Assembly: GCA_934572465.1 (NCBI GenBank)
Contig: CAKTLG010000030.1
Span: forward strand, 1 to 22,989
Direction: 5' to 3'
DNA from: an uncultured Oscillospiraceae bacterium
GTDB taxonomy: Bacteria; Bacillota; Clostridia; Oscillospirales; Oscillospiraceae
DNA length: 22,989 nt
A model generated the notes under the pieces. The model saw nothing but the letters and a program-made list of their open reading frames with translations. It was not told where the DNA came from and did no database searches. The translations under genes were made by a program, and so were the position numbers. Shown piece by piece: positions 6,094 through 13,271 of the stretch; positions within the stretch are counted from its first letter, which is position 1; the number at the start of each line of letters is the position of its first letter.

Positions 6094-6130
6094 AAAAAAT
6101 CAAAGCGGAGCGACGATTGCCGCCCCGCTT
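6094..6130 (-). terminator. Terminator/attenuator just ahead of the 6075 start codon
   Basis: Minus-strand AAGCGGGGCG pairs with CGCTCCGCTT around an 8-nt loop (one G-U pair), followed by TGATTTTTT. It lies directly before the ribosome binding site of the next gene. Confidence 0.7.
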
Positions 6131-6219
6131 GCCTCGCCAGTTAGGGCGTTACCATTTTCCCTGCGTGGGGAAGATGGATCAGATGTTGCCGTTACCGCCG
6201 CAGCAGTGCGAAGCGCACC

Positions 6220-6255
6220 AAAAAGCCGCCCGTGAACTCCTCACGGGCGGCTTTT
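6220..6255 (-). terminator. Terminator after the SLH fragment
   Basis: GCCGCCCGTGA (6225-6235) pairs perfectly with TCACGGGCGGC (6241-6251); T runs follow on both sides, so it can work in either direction. Confidence 0.85.
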
Positions 6256-6262
6256 GGAATAT

Positions 6263-6520
6263 TCACTTGTTGACTGCTGCGAGGATGTGGTAAGCGTGCG
6301 CGGTCTCGGCGCGGGCAGCGGGAGCGGCCGGACGGAGGTTGTTGTTTTCGTCAGTCTCGAGGATGCCGTTCATAACGCACCAGTGCATCGCTTCGTCCGC
6401 ATATGACGCATCCGAGCAGTTCAGCGGGAAGTACCACATGCCCTTGAAGCCGCCGCCGTTATGCTGCACATAGCGGTAAATGATCGTCGCATAGCGGCGG
6501 CGAGCCGCGAGACAATCTGC
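6263..6520 (-). pseudogene. C-terminal SLH-repeat fragment of a truncated protein
   Basis: From a GTG at 6469 there are 68 residues, but the same frame is open back to a TAG at 6521-6523 and the homology continues there (YATIIYRYVQHNGGGF). The rest reads WYFPLN, then DEAMHWCVMNGILETDE and AARAETAHAYHIL. These are one and a half SLH repeats of the kind found at the end of cell-wall hydrolases and surface proteins. The N-terminal enzyme or passenger part is gone, so this is a 5'-truncated gene, probably inactive. It is followed by its own terminator. Confidence 0.75.
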
Positions 6521-6523
6521 CTA

Positions 6524-6760
6524 AAATCGTTGCTACACGCTAAGAGTCAATACCGCCGTGGGAGCCGCGGAAAAGGCCTCCTCGCCATGACGGTGCCGCC
6601 GATAGCCGCTCTTGCGCACAGGGGAGCGATGCACAAAGCGGTTGCTTTTTTGCGGGGAATATGACACAATGATCCATATACATACCAGCCCGCAGGAGGG
6701 GCACCGTGCCGGTCTCGGCGCGAATGGACTTCCGCGGGATGGTGCAAGACCGATCGCAGC
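6524..6760. other. Intergenic region upstream of the large SLH protein
   Basis: No credible gene is seen. A weak promoter candidate on the plus strand is TTGCTT (6642-6647), 17 bp, CACAAT (6665-6670). Frames that are open here on the minus strand are GC-driven and have no ribosome binding site. Confidence 0.4.
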
Positions 6761-6805
6761 GCAAGGGGGTACCCCCTTGCATGGGGATTTCATCCCCATG
6801 CAAGG
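6761..6805. repeat. Two overlapping perfect palindromes
   Basis: GCAAGGGGGTACCCCCTTGC (6761-6780) is a perfect 20-nt palindrome. Its right arm is also the left arm of a second hairpin with a 14-bp stem (CCTTGCATGGGGAT, 6775-6788, with 6792-6805, 3-nt loop). The two structures cannot form together. They lie in the untranslated leader of the large SLH gene. No T run follows. Confidence 0.75.
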
Positions 6806-6868
6806 CTCCTTTGCCCGCGCCTTTTCACGGGGTACGGGAAAGACGCAGACCGAAAGGGAGGACGAGAG

Positions 6869-9800
6869 ATGAAAAAACGCCTGCTTCACCTGCTGATGAT
6901 CCTTTGCGCGGCGCTGACCCTGTGCGTCGCAGCCTCCGCCGCGAGCGTCACGCAGGTCAGTACCGACGCCCAGCTGAGAGCCGCGGCTGCGAACGCAAGC
7001 ATTTCGGAAATTCAGCTGACGGCTAACATTTCCCTTGAAAGCACGCTGGAGATCAAGCGCACGCTTACGCTGGATCTGAACGGCCATTATCTGGAGCCGA
7101 GATCCGGCGGCCGGTTCAGGGGCGTCAGGCTCGGCTCCGATACGTGGATCACACTGACCGTCAAAGACAGCCAGAAGGATAAGGATGGGACGAAGGCCGG
7201 CGCGATCCGAAACGGCGTAGATACCACCGGCGAGGGTGGCGGCGGCGTATATGTCGGCCCCGGCGCAACGCTCATTCTGGAAGGCAGTGATATCCTCAAC
7301 TGCAAAGCCCAAAGCGGCGGCGGCGTGTATCTTGATTCCGATGCAAAGCTCGAAATGCGCGGCAGCAGCGGGATCAGCGGCTGCAGCGCCGTCTCCGATA
7401 GTTCCAATGCGTATGGCGGCGGCGTGCATGTCAGCAGATTTGCATCTATGCTGATGACGGATAACAGCAGCATTGCCTCCTGCTCGGCTGAGGCCGGCGA
7501 TGACGGCGGCTACTGCTATGGCGGCGGCGTCTATGTCGATGCCGGCGAGCTTACAATGGAGAAAAGCAGCAGTATTATCAACTGCAAGGCGGCAGCCAAA
7601 AGCCACGTTGCGGGCGGCGGCGTATACGCACGCAATTCATCCTCGTTCGTCATGAGCGGCGGCGATATTGGCAATTGTACCGCGACGGGCGACAGCTTTG
7701 TTTCCGGCGGCGGCGTTTACTCCGGCGGCAGCTTCCGGATGACCGGCGGCACCATTGCCGATAGCTGCACGTCAACGGGGAACTCTTATGCCTACGGCGA
7801 CGGGTTGTTTATTGAGGACGACCGGATGAACGCCGACGGCGGTACCGTGGAGTGTGCAGTCCGCATTTCCAATGGTAGGATCGGCTGCAGTGAGGATGCG
7901 GCCGGCAGCACCACGTTTACCGGAAATGTATCCAACGCGGGCACCATTTCGGGCGGCACGTTTGAAGGCTGGGTGACAAACAGCGGCGATAGCGGATACA
8001 TCTGCGGCGGCACGTTTGGCGAAAACTCCGGCGTGAGCACTGTCAGCTTTGACGCAGCCGGCGGAACACCGGTAACGAAGAAATGTTATACCATTACCGG
8101 CAGCCCGATCTCCTACTACGATTACCGCGGCGGCCGGCTTGACTTGAGCAGAGAGGGGTACGATTTTGACGGCTGGTACTATGGCAATAAAAAGTGGGAT
8201 TTCAAAACGGATGCCGTCACCGAGAACATAACGCTTACGGCACGCTGGATATCGCATTCCGCCGTGTTTATGATAACGTTTGACGCAAACGGCGGCGCTT
8301 TCATGGTCGGCGGGGACTCTATCGAACAAAAGATCTCGAACGTGCGGTACAACACCTGCGCTGTGGAGCCGGACCCCGCGCCGGTCCGCTTCGGTTATAC
8401 GCTCGCGGAATGGCGCGACAAAGACGGACGCAAGTGGGATTTTGAAAAGGATGTAGTCAAAGGAAATATGACGCTCTACGCCGCGTGGACGCCTGCGGTC
8501 TACACCGTGGAATTTGATTCGGCCGGCGGCACCGATATCGCGGCACAGGAGGGCATCGAGCACAACGCACACGTCACCGAGCCGGAGGACCCGACAAAGG
8601 CGGGCGCGGTCTTTGACGGCTGGTATTACAACGGAAAGCACTGGAATTTTCGGTACGATCCCGTGACCGGCGGCATGACGCTTGTGGCGCGCTGGGTCGG
8701 CGGCGCGCAGACGATCCCCGTCACCGGCGTGTCGCTGGACATGAAGAAGCTGAGCCTTGAAAAGAGCGAAAGCACCTCGCTGACCGCCATAGTTGCTCCG
8801 GCAGATGCCGATGACCGGCGTGTCAGCTGGGAAAGCACGGATACGTCGGTCGCAGCGGTGGATGCAAGCGGCAACGTGACCGCAAAGGGCGCGGGCATGG
8901 CGATGATCGTCGTCCGCACCGCGAACGGAAACCGGATCGACACCTGCACCGTCACCGTCACGGATGCCTCCGCGCCCGCGCCGGAGCCCAGCCACACGCA
9001 CAGCTACAGCGAAACATGGGACAAGGATGCGGCGCATCACTGGCGCGTCTGCACGGGCTGCACAGTCACAACGGGATTCAACACGCACGATTACGGCAGC
9101 TGGAATGTGACCCGGCAGCCCACCGCGACGGAGACCGGCGAGCGTGAGCGCAGCTGTACCACCTGTGGCTACGTAGAGAGGCAGACGATTCCCGCGATCG
9201 GCGGATCGCCGGAGCCCAGCCACACGCACAGCTACAGCGAAACATGGGACAAGGACACGACGCATCACTGGCGCGTCTGCGCCGATGCGGATTGTCCGGA
9301 TCCGGAAGCCAGTGTGCGCGACAAAGCGGAGCACGGCTACAGCAGCGATGCGGACGCCACCTGCAACACCTGCGGCTATAAACGCACTGTCTTGCCGGCG
9401 CCCGCGCCTGTGACGCCCGCTGCTCCCGTTACGCCCCCTGTGCCGCAGCCCTCGAAAGCGGAGGATGAAGGCAAGCAGGAGGACACGACAGACGGCTCAG
9501 ATTTTACGGATGTGGACAAAAACGACTGGTTCGATGAAGATGTACGCTATGTCAGTGAAAAGAAGCTGATGAACGGCGTCTCCGGTACGGAGTTTGCCCC
9601 TGACGCGGCGGTGACACGCGGGATGGTCGTGACCATCCTTGCCCGTATGGAGGGCGTGAGCACCGGCGGTACGCCGTGGTATGCGGCAGGCCGCGCGTGG
9701 GCGATGGAAAACGGTATTTCCGACGGTACGAGCATGGAAGCGCCGATCACGCGCGAGCAGCTTGCGGCGATGCTGTTCCGGTATGCTGTTTTCAAGGGGA

Positions 9801-9997
9801 TGGATGCGGTGACGCTTGCAGATCATCTCGCGCAGTTCAGCGACCGCGGACAGATCAGCACTTGGGCCGTATCCGCCTTGAACTGGGCGGTCGGCAGCGG
9901 GATCATGAACGGCAGGAGCGGCGGAGCGCTGGACCCGAAGGGAACAGCGGCGCGCGCGGAGCTGGCGGCGATGCTGCGGCGGTTTTTGGAGCAATAG
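6869..9997 (+). CDS. Large secreted SLH-anchored surface protein (beta-helix, InlB, BIG2)
   Basis: 1042 residues. Layout: signal peptide 1-25 (MKKRLLHLLMILCAALTLC, cleavage near ASA); right-handed beta-helix about 40-385 with recurring GGGVY turns (122 onward); three InlB/Listeria-Bacteroides repeats at about 390-457, 466-540 and 544-610 (FDAAGG / FDANGG / FDSAGG ... GWYY ... ARW); a BIG2 Ig-like domain 616-700; two copies of an HTHSYSETWDKD module (705 and 781) with CxxC pairs; a Pro-rich linker; and three SLH repeats 878-1042 that should bind secondary wall polymer. It is therefore exported and non-covalently attached to the cell wall, and probably acts in adhesion or as surface coat. GGGAGG precedes the ATG. 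It is the only gene of its transcript. Confidence 0.93.
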   Translation: MKKRLLHLLMILCAALTLCVAASAASVTQVSTDAQLRAAAANASISEIQLTANISLESTLEIKRTLTLDLNGHYLEPRSGGRFRGVRLGSDTWITLTVKDSQKDKDGTKAGAIRNGVDTTGEGGGGVYVGPGATLILEGSDILNCKAQSGGGVYLDSDAKLEMRGSSGISGCSAVSDSSNAYGGGVHVSRFASMLMTDNSSIASCSAEAGDDGGYCYGGGVYVDAGELTMEKSSSIINCKAAAKSHVAGGGVYARNSSSFVMSGGDIGNCTATGDSFVSGGGVYSGGSFRMTGGTIADSCTSTGNSYAYGDGLFIEDDRMNADGGTVECAVRISNGRIGCSEDAAGSTTFTGNVSNAGTISGGTFEGWVTNSGDSGYICGGTFGENSGVSTVSFDAAGGTPVTKKCYTITGSPISYYDYRGGRLDLSREGYDFDGWYYGNKKWDFKTDAVTENITLTARWISHSAVFMITFDANGGAFMVGGDSIEQKISNVRYNTCAVEPDPAPVRFGYTLAEWRDKDGRKWDFEKDVVKGNMTLYAAWTPAVYTVEFDSAGGTDIAAQEGIEHNAHVTEPEDPTKAGAVFDGWYYNGKHWNFRYDPVTGGMTLVARWVGGAQTIPVTGVSLDMKKLSLEKSESTSLTAIVAPADADDRRVSWESTDTSVAAVDASGNVTAKGAGMAMIVVRTANGNRIDTCTVTVTDASAPAPEPSHTHSYSETWDKDAAHHWRVCTGCTVTTGFNTHDYGSWNVTRQPTATETGERERSCTTCGYVERQTIPAIGGSPEPSHTHSYSETWDKDTTHHWRVCADADCPDPEASVRDKAEHGYSSDADATCNTCGYKRTVLPAPAPVTPAAPVTPPVPQPSKAEDEGKQEDTTDGSDFTDVDKNDWFDEDVRYVSEKKLMNGVSGTEFAPDAAVTRGMVVTILARMEGVSTGGTPWYAAGRAWAMENGISDGTSMEAPITREQLAAMLFRYAVFKGMDAVTLADHLAQFSDRGQISTWAVSALNWAVGSGIMNGRSGGALDPKGTAARAELAAMLRRFLEQ
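8981..9052 (+). repeat. 72-bp direct repeat, copy 1
   Basis: Nearly identical to 9209-9280; the few differences are around GATGCGG versus GACACGA. It encodes the EPSHTHSYSETWDKD module of the SLH protein. Confidence 0.9.
9209..9280 (+). repeat. 72-bp direct repeat, copy 2
   Basis: Second copy of the module at 8981-9052, 156 bp further on. The near-identity at the DNA level points to recent duplication or gene conversion. Confidence 0.9.
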
Positions 9998-10019
9998 ACC
10001 GGATCTGGAAAAGCGTATA

Positions 10020-10060
10020 AGAAAGCTGACCTGCCGCATTTGCGGCAGGTCAGCCTGCTT
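10020..10060. terminator. Bidirectional terminator
   Basis: A 14-bp perfect stem (GCTGACCTGCCGCA, 10025-10038, with 10041-10054). On the minus strand it is followed by TTTCTT; on the plus strand by CTGCTTCTT. It serves the SLH gene and the convergent TetR operon. Confidence 0.75.
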
Positions 10061-10174
10061 CTTGAGGGGCTCGACCGCGATCAGGGGCCTTTGCGCGGCA
10101 TTCTGCCGTTCGCTGTGACATCGCGGCGCGTTCAACCGGCGATGGAGCCCGCGCCGTCCTGTCCGCAGTTCCGC

Positions 10175-10714
10175 TCACATACCGGCAATTTTCCTGACGG
10201 TATTCGCCGTTCTTATCGTCAGCTTCGAGCCGATATTCGCGCTGGCCGTTTTTGACCACCAGTTCGTCTTCTGATAGTCCTTTCGGCTGAACGACCAGAA
10301 CACGGCCGCCTTATATTCCTGTATCTGCTCCAGCCCCTCCTTCGGCTCGCCGATCTCGTGATAGACGTCCTTGAAGGCTGTGGGCGGCAGGATAAAAATA
10401 AGGTTATCGTAGATCTCCTGATCCTCCGTTCCTCACCAATCGGGCGTATGGCGCAGGATGTCCGCAAGCTCCTTCTGCGCCATGACGAAAACGGAAATAT
10501 CCAGGCTGAATTGACGCTGGATCATGCGCTCGATCCGGCCGGTGAGCGCCGCTGCATCCGCTTCCTCGCCGGAAAAGATCACATTGCCGCTGTTCAGCCA
10601 GGTCCTGACCTCAATAAAGCCGAGCGCTTCAAAGCCCTTCTTCAATTCTGCCATCGGCACTTTGTTTTTGCCGCTGATGTTGACGCTCCGCAGCAGGGCG
10701 ATATATCGTTCCAT
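10175..10714 (-). pseudogene. DUF1697 family gene interrupted by one in-frame TGA
   Basis: The frame spans exactly 180 codons (179 residues), the normal length of DUF1697 proteins, with a single TGA at codon 94 (10435-10433). Before it: MERYIALLRSVNISGKNKVP, LNSGNVIFSG and ADILRHTPDW. After it, same frame, GTEDQEIYDNLIFILPP, YKAAVFWSF and a tail KTASANIGSKLTIRTANTV. Relatives normally read PxWWG here, so TGA most simply replaces the second Trp codon (TGG). No other defect is seen, which implies a recent mutation, readthrough or a base-call error. DUF1697 function is unknown. The ATG follows the upstream stop codon with no gap, so it is the last gene of the TetR operon. Confidence 0.85.
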
Positions 10715-11071
10715 CTAGTTCGCCTCGCGCAGATGCTTCAGGTTTTCCAAAACGAACGGGCTGTTTGCTGCGATGCGTCCCAGCGTCGGGCATCCGTCCA
10801 TCTGCGCGCAGTCCGCACAGGTATCGAGCCCCTTCTCCCGCACGCAGTTATGTACGGGGCAGAGCCTGTCGCAGAACGGCGTTTTTGCGCCCTCCGCGCG
10901 GCAGCCGGTGCAGCGGGTCATTTCCGGCGTGATCGGCACCCCGTTGAGCTTTGTCCACAGGGCGGCGGTCTTCTCGCGCAGAGAATTGTCGTTTGTCATC
11001 GTTGCGATCCTGGCGTCGCAGGCCTCACAGTCAAGCCCGCAGCAGCCGATGAGTATGCCAGTGTGTTCCAT
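10715..11071 (-). CDS. DUF3795 cysteine-rich protein
   Basis: 118 residues with many cysteines in metal-site style pairs: CCGLDCEACDA near the N-terminus, CTGC, CDRLCPVHNC, and CADCAQMDGC near the C-terminus. This fits DUF3795, a family of small probable zinc or iron-sulfur binding proteins without an assigned role. The ATG at 11071 has GGAGGGAA upstream; an earlier in-frame ATG at 11146 overlaps the acetyltransferase gene and is not used. It lies 23 bp after the acetyltransferase gene and abuts the DUF1697 gene (TAG then ATG). Confidence 0.83.
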   Translation of the reverse strand: MEHTGILIGCCGLDCEACDARIATMTNDNSLREKTAALWTKLNGVPITPEMTRCTGCRAEGAKTPFCDRLCPVHNCVREKGLDTCADCAQMDGCPTLGRIAANSPFVLENLKHLREAN

Positions 11072-11094
11072 CGTTCCCTCCGTCGATCCGTGTT

Positions 11095-11574
11095 TCAGTC
11101 TGCGAGCTGCTTCAGCGTGTCTCCCGCGATGCGGTAGACCGTCCAATCCGACATGGGCTCCGCCCCCAGAGAAAGGTAGAAGTCAATGCTCAGCTTGTTC
11201 CAGTCAAGGCACCACCATTCCAGACGGCCGCAGCCGCGCTCGACGGCAATGGACGCCAGCTTTTTCAGGATCGCTTTCCCATAGCCCTTCCCGCGGCATT
11301 CGGGCCGGACGTACAGATCCTCCAGATAAATGCCCGCGCGCCCAAGGAAGGTGGAAAAATTATGGAAGAACAGGGCGAACCCGACTTCCGTTCCATCCTC
11401 GACCGCAAAGATCACCTCCGCCTTCTGCCGCTCGAAGATCCATTCCTCCAGTGTCGCCTCATCGGCGACCACCTCGTCCAGCATTTTCTCATAATCGGCA
11501 AGCTCCCTTATGAATTGCAGGATCAATGCCGTATCCTTTCGCTCGGCGTTCCGAAAAGTCAGCTTGCTGTTCAT
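11095..11574 (-). CDS. GNAT-family N-acetyltransferase (spermidine/thialysine type)
   Basis: 159 residues covering the whole GNAT fold. Motif A is at 89-99 (VRPECRGKGYG), which holds the acetyl-CoA pyrophosphate (RxxGxG). GIYLEDLYV leads into it, and RLEWWCLDWNKLSIDFYLSLGA gives motif B and the tail. LEDLYV and the WNK...FY pattern resemble the SAT/thialysine (diamine) acetyltransferase branch, so a polyamine or amine substrate is likely but unproven. The ATG at 11574 has GGGAGGGA upstream. Third gene of the TetR-led operon. Confidence 0.88.
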   Translation of the reverse strand: MNSKLTFRNAERKDTALILQFIRELADYEKMLDEVVADEATLEEWIFERQKAEVIFAVEDGTEVGFALFFHNFSTFLGRAGIYLEDLYVRPECRGKGYGKAILKKLASIAVERGCGRLEWWCLDWNKLSIDFYLSLGAEPMSDWTVYRIAGDTLKQLAD

Positions 11575-11593
11575 ATCTGTTCCCTCCCGTAAA

Positions 11594-12346
11594 TTAGACG
11601 ATATCATCCGTATGCTCCCGCACCATTTTCGGCAGCGTTCTTGTCAGGATCAAGGTATAGGCGGCCGTAATGGCGATCAGAACGGCAATATGGAGCAGAC
11701 GCGCTTCCGTGGTGAGCGCCGCATCATTGGCAAACGTGCCGAGCGTGTTGATGGCGGAGTGAACGATGATGCAGGGGATCAGGCTCCCGCCGCGATAGAA
11801 GATCGTGACGAGCAGGAAGCCGACCGCGATGGCAAAGACGATCTGGCACAGATTGCTCACAAGATCCATGCCGCTGCCGTTGAACAGGTTGATGATATGC
11901 CCGATGCCGAAGGTCACGCTGGAGATGATAATGGCCGACCTGATGTTATCCTTTGCGATGGCCTTGAACAGAAGCCCGCGGAAGATCACCTCCTCCAGAA
12001 ATCCGACGCAGAGCATACACACGATGCGGCAGACCGTTTCCGCCGCCGTGTAATTCATCGCGGTGCCGTTCCAGAGATTTCCCGACGCCAGGATCACGAG
12101 CGGCACATAGTAAAGGAACCGCCGCGCGGGAACGGGCGATTTGCAAAGCCCGTACCGCTTCATGAGATCGTTCTTTCGGATAAAGGTGAAAAGAACGACG
12201 GCCTGCAGAACGCAGAAAGCGGCGCTTGCCGCGTAGTCGATCCCGATGAGCGCATTGAGCGGATTCGCCAGCGATTGCAGAACGCAGTAGACCGCGATCC
12301 ATACGAGGGCGAACCTCAGCTCATTTTTTTCATATAGCGTTTTCAT
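11594..12346 (-). CDS. CPBP-family intramembrane metalloprotease
   Basis: 250 residues with about seven to eight membrane helices. The CPBP (Abi, Rce1-like) motifs are in order: EEVIFRG (E118, E119, R123), FGIGH (H150) and HSAIN (H196). The glutamates and histidines form the active site in the family. Members process prenylated proteins or peptides, and in Firmicutes are often linked to bacteriocin immunity. The start overlaps the TetR stop by ATGA, so translation is coupled and the protease is probably the main target of that repressor. The substrate is unknown. Confidence 0.9.
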   Translation of the reverse strand: MKTLYEKNELRFALVWIAVYCVLQSLANPLNALIGIDYAASAAFCVLQAVVLFTFIRKNDLMKRYGLCKSPVPARRFLYYVPLVILASGNLWNGTAMNYTAAETVCRIVCMLCVGFLEEVIFRGLLFKAIAKDNIRSAIIISSVTFGIGHIINLFNGSGMDLVSNLCQIVFAIAVGFLLVTIFYRGGSLIPCIIVHSAINTLGTFANDAALTTEARLLHIAVLIAITAAYTLILTRTLPKMVREHTDDIV

Positions 12347-12915
12347 GTCGTTTCCTCCTGAGCAGCCAGTATTGCGCCTCTATAGGCGCGTTCCAGATGA
12401 GAATTGATGGTCTCCTCGTCGTATTTCAGCGAATTGTTGGCGATGATGCTCGCATACCCGTGCGCAAACAGAAAAACCGTCAGAAAGACCTTTTTCGTCT
12501 GCTCCATGCCGAACCCCAGCGCCTCCCGCATCGCTGAAAGAACAGGGGTGAGTTCCTCGGCGTCGATCAGCTCAAGCAGCGTGGCCCCGCCGAAAAGATC
12601 CGACTGAAAAAGAAAGCGGAACAAATGCGGTTCTTCGATGGCAAAGCGGATATAGTTCAGCCCGATCCCGAGCATAACGCCGTTGGAAGGACGCTTCAGC
12701 TCCATCAGATAGTCCGAGTGATAGCGGTCCGCCTTTGCATAGACGGCCCTTTTCAATTCTTCGATCGTTGCGAAATGATACATGACGGGCTGCGTGGAGC
12801 AATGCAGCCTTTCCGATACCGTTCTGGCGTTGACGTTCCCCGCGCCCGTTTCACGGGCGACCGCAAAGGCTGCGTCAACGATCATTTCTTTTGTGACCTT
12901 TGCTTTTGCTGGCAT
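12343..12915 (-). CDS. TetR/AcrR-family repressor
   Basis: 190 residues. The N-terminal TetR HTH is clear (VTKEMIVDAAFAVARETG, then VNARTVSERLHCSTQPVMYHF), followed by an all-helical ligand domain. The ATG at 12915 has GGAGG 7 nt upstream; earlier ATGs at 12921 and 12954 lie in or above that ribosome site. It is the first gene of a five-gene operon. A CATAAT-4-ATTATG palindrome just downstream of a consensus promoter is the expected operator, so the protein should repress its own operon until a ligand binds. The ligand is unknown. Confidence 0.92.
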   Translation of the reverse strand: MPAKAKVTKEMIVDAAFAVARETGAGNVNARTVSERLHCSTQPVMYHFATIEELKRAVYAKADRYHSDYLMELKRPSNGVMLGIGLNYIRFAIEEPHLFRFLFQSDLFGGATLLELIDAEELTPVLSAMREALGFGMEQTKKVFLTVFLFAHGYASIIANNSLKYDEETINSHLERAYRGAILAAQEETT

Positions 12916-12930
12916 GACCATACCTCCATA

Positions 12931-12946
12931 CATAATCAGAATTATG
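12931..12946. promoter_or_regulatory. Probable TetR operator
   Basis: Perfect inverted repeat CATAAT-CAGA-ATTATG, lying about 10-25 bp downstream of the -10 box, around the start of transcription. The position suits repression by road-block. Confidence 0.75.
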
Positions 12947-12956
12947 CATAACAAAA

Positions 12957-12985
12957 ATTATACATCGGCAGGCGGCGCTTGTCAA
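12957..12985 (-). promoter_or_regulatory. Consensus promoter of the TetR operon
   Basis: Minus-strand TTGACA (12985-12980), exactly 17 bp, TATAAT (12962-12957). A full match to the vegetative consensus, which normally needs a repressor to hold it down. Confidence 0.9.
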
Positions 12986-13271
12986 CCCGCATGGCGGGCA
13001 AAAAATGCCCTTTTGCGATACGGAGCGCGTCTGCGTCGGATGCGGCCTGGGAGAAGCGCGGACGATCCCCGCCGCGGCCTGCTCTCTCAGATGTCCGCCT
13101 CGCCATTCCGAAGATGCAAATAAATCTCAGACCCTATGCTCCCAGCTTATTGTTTTCGACCTTTTCGCGCCGTATCCTATAACTATCGCCCAAAATGAGA
13201 GAGAACCACGGGATATGAAAAGGAATGCGCCGCAATTGCTGCCGCGGCCCGTTCCGCTGACGAAAGGAACT

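Noticed and set aside
6131..6219. Minus-strand short peptide ending CASHCCGGNGNI
   Set aside because: The frame has no start codon outside the upstream terminator and no ribosome site; could be a remnant but cannot be supported.
4638..6523. tRNA 3'-end duplication that would mark the far attachment site of the element
   Set aside because: No second copy of the tRNA-Ala 3' end was found downstream to 6700; serine-recombinase elements also do not normally use tRNA ends.
7772..9334. 520-codon minus-strand open frame opposite the large SLH protein
   Set aside because: Shadow frame; the plus-strand protein has a signal peptide, repeats and SLH domains.
13005..13271. Cys-rich stretch upstream of the lipoprotein (CDTERVCVGCG) that looks like a zinc ribbon
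   Set aside because: No ribosome binding site, the Cys pairs do not continue into a known fold, and the frame merely extends the lipoprotein frame upstream of its signal peptide.
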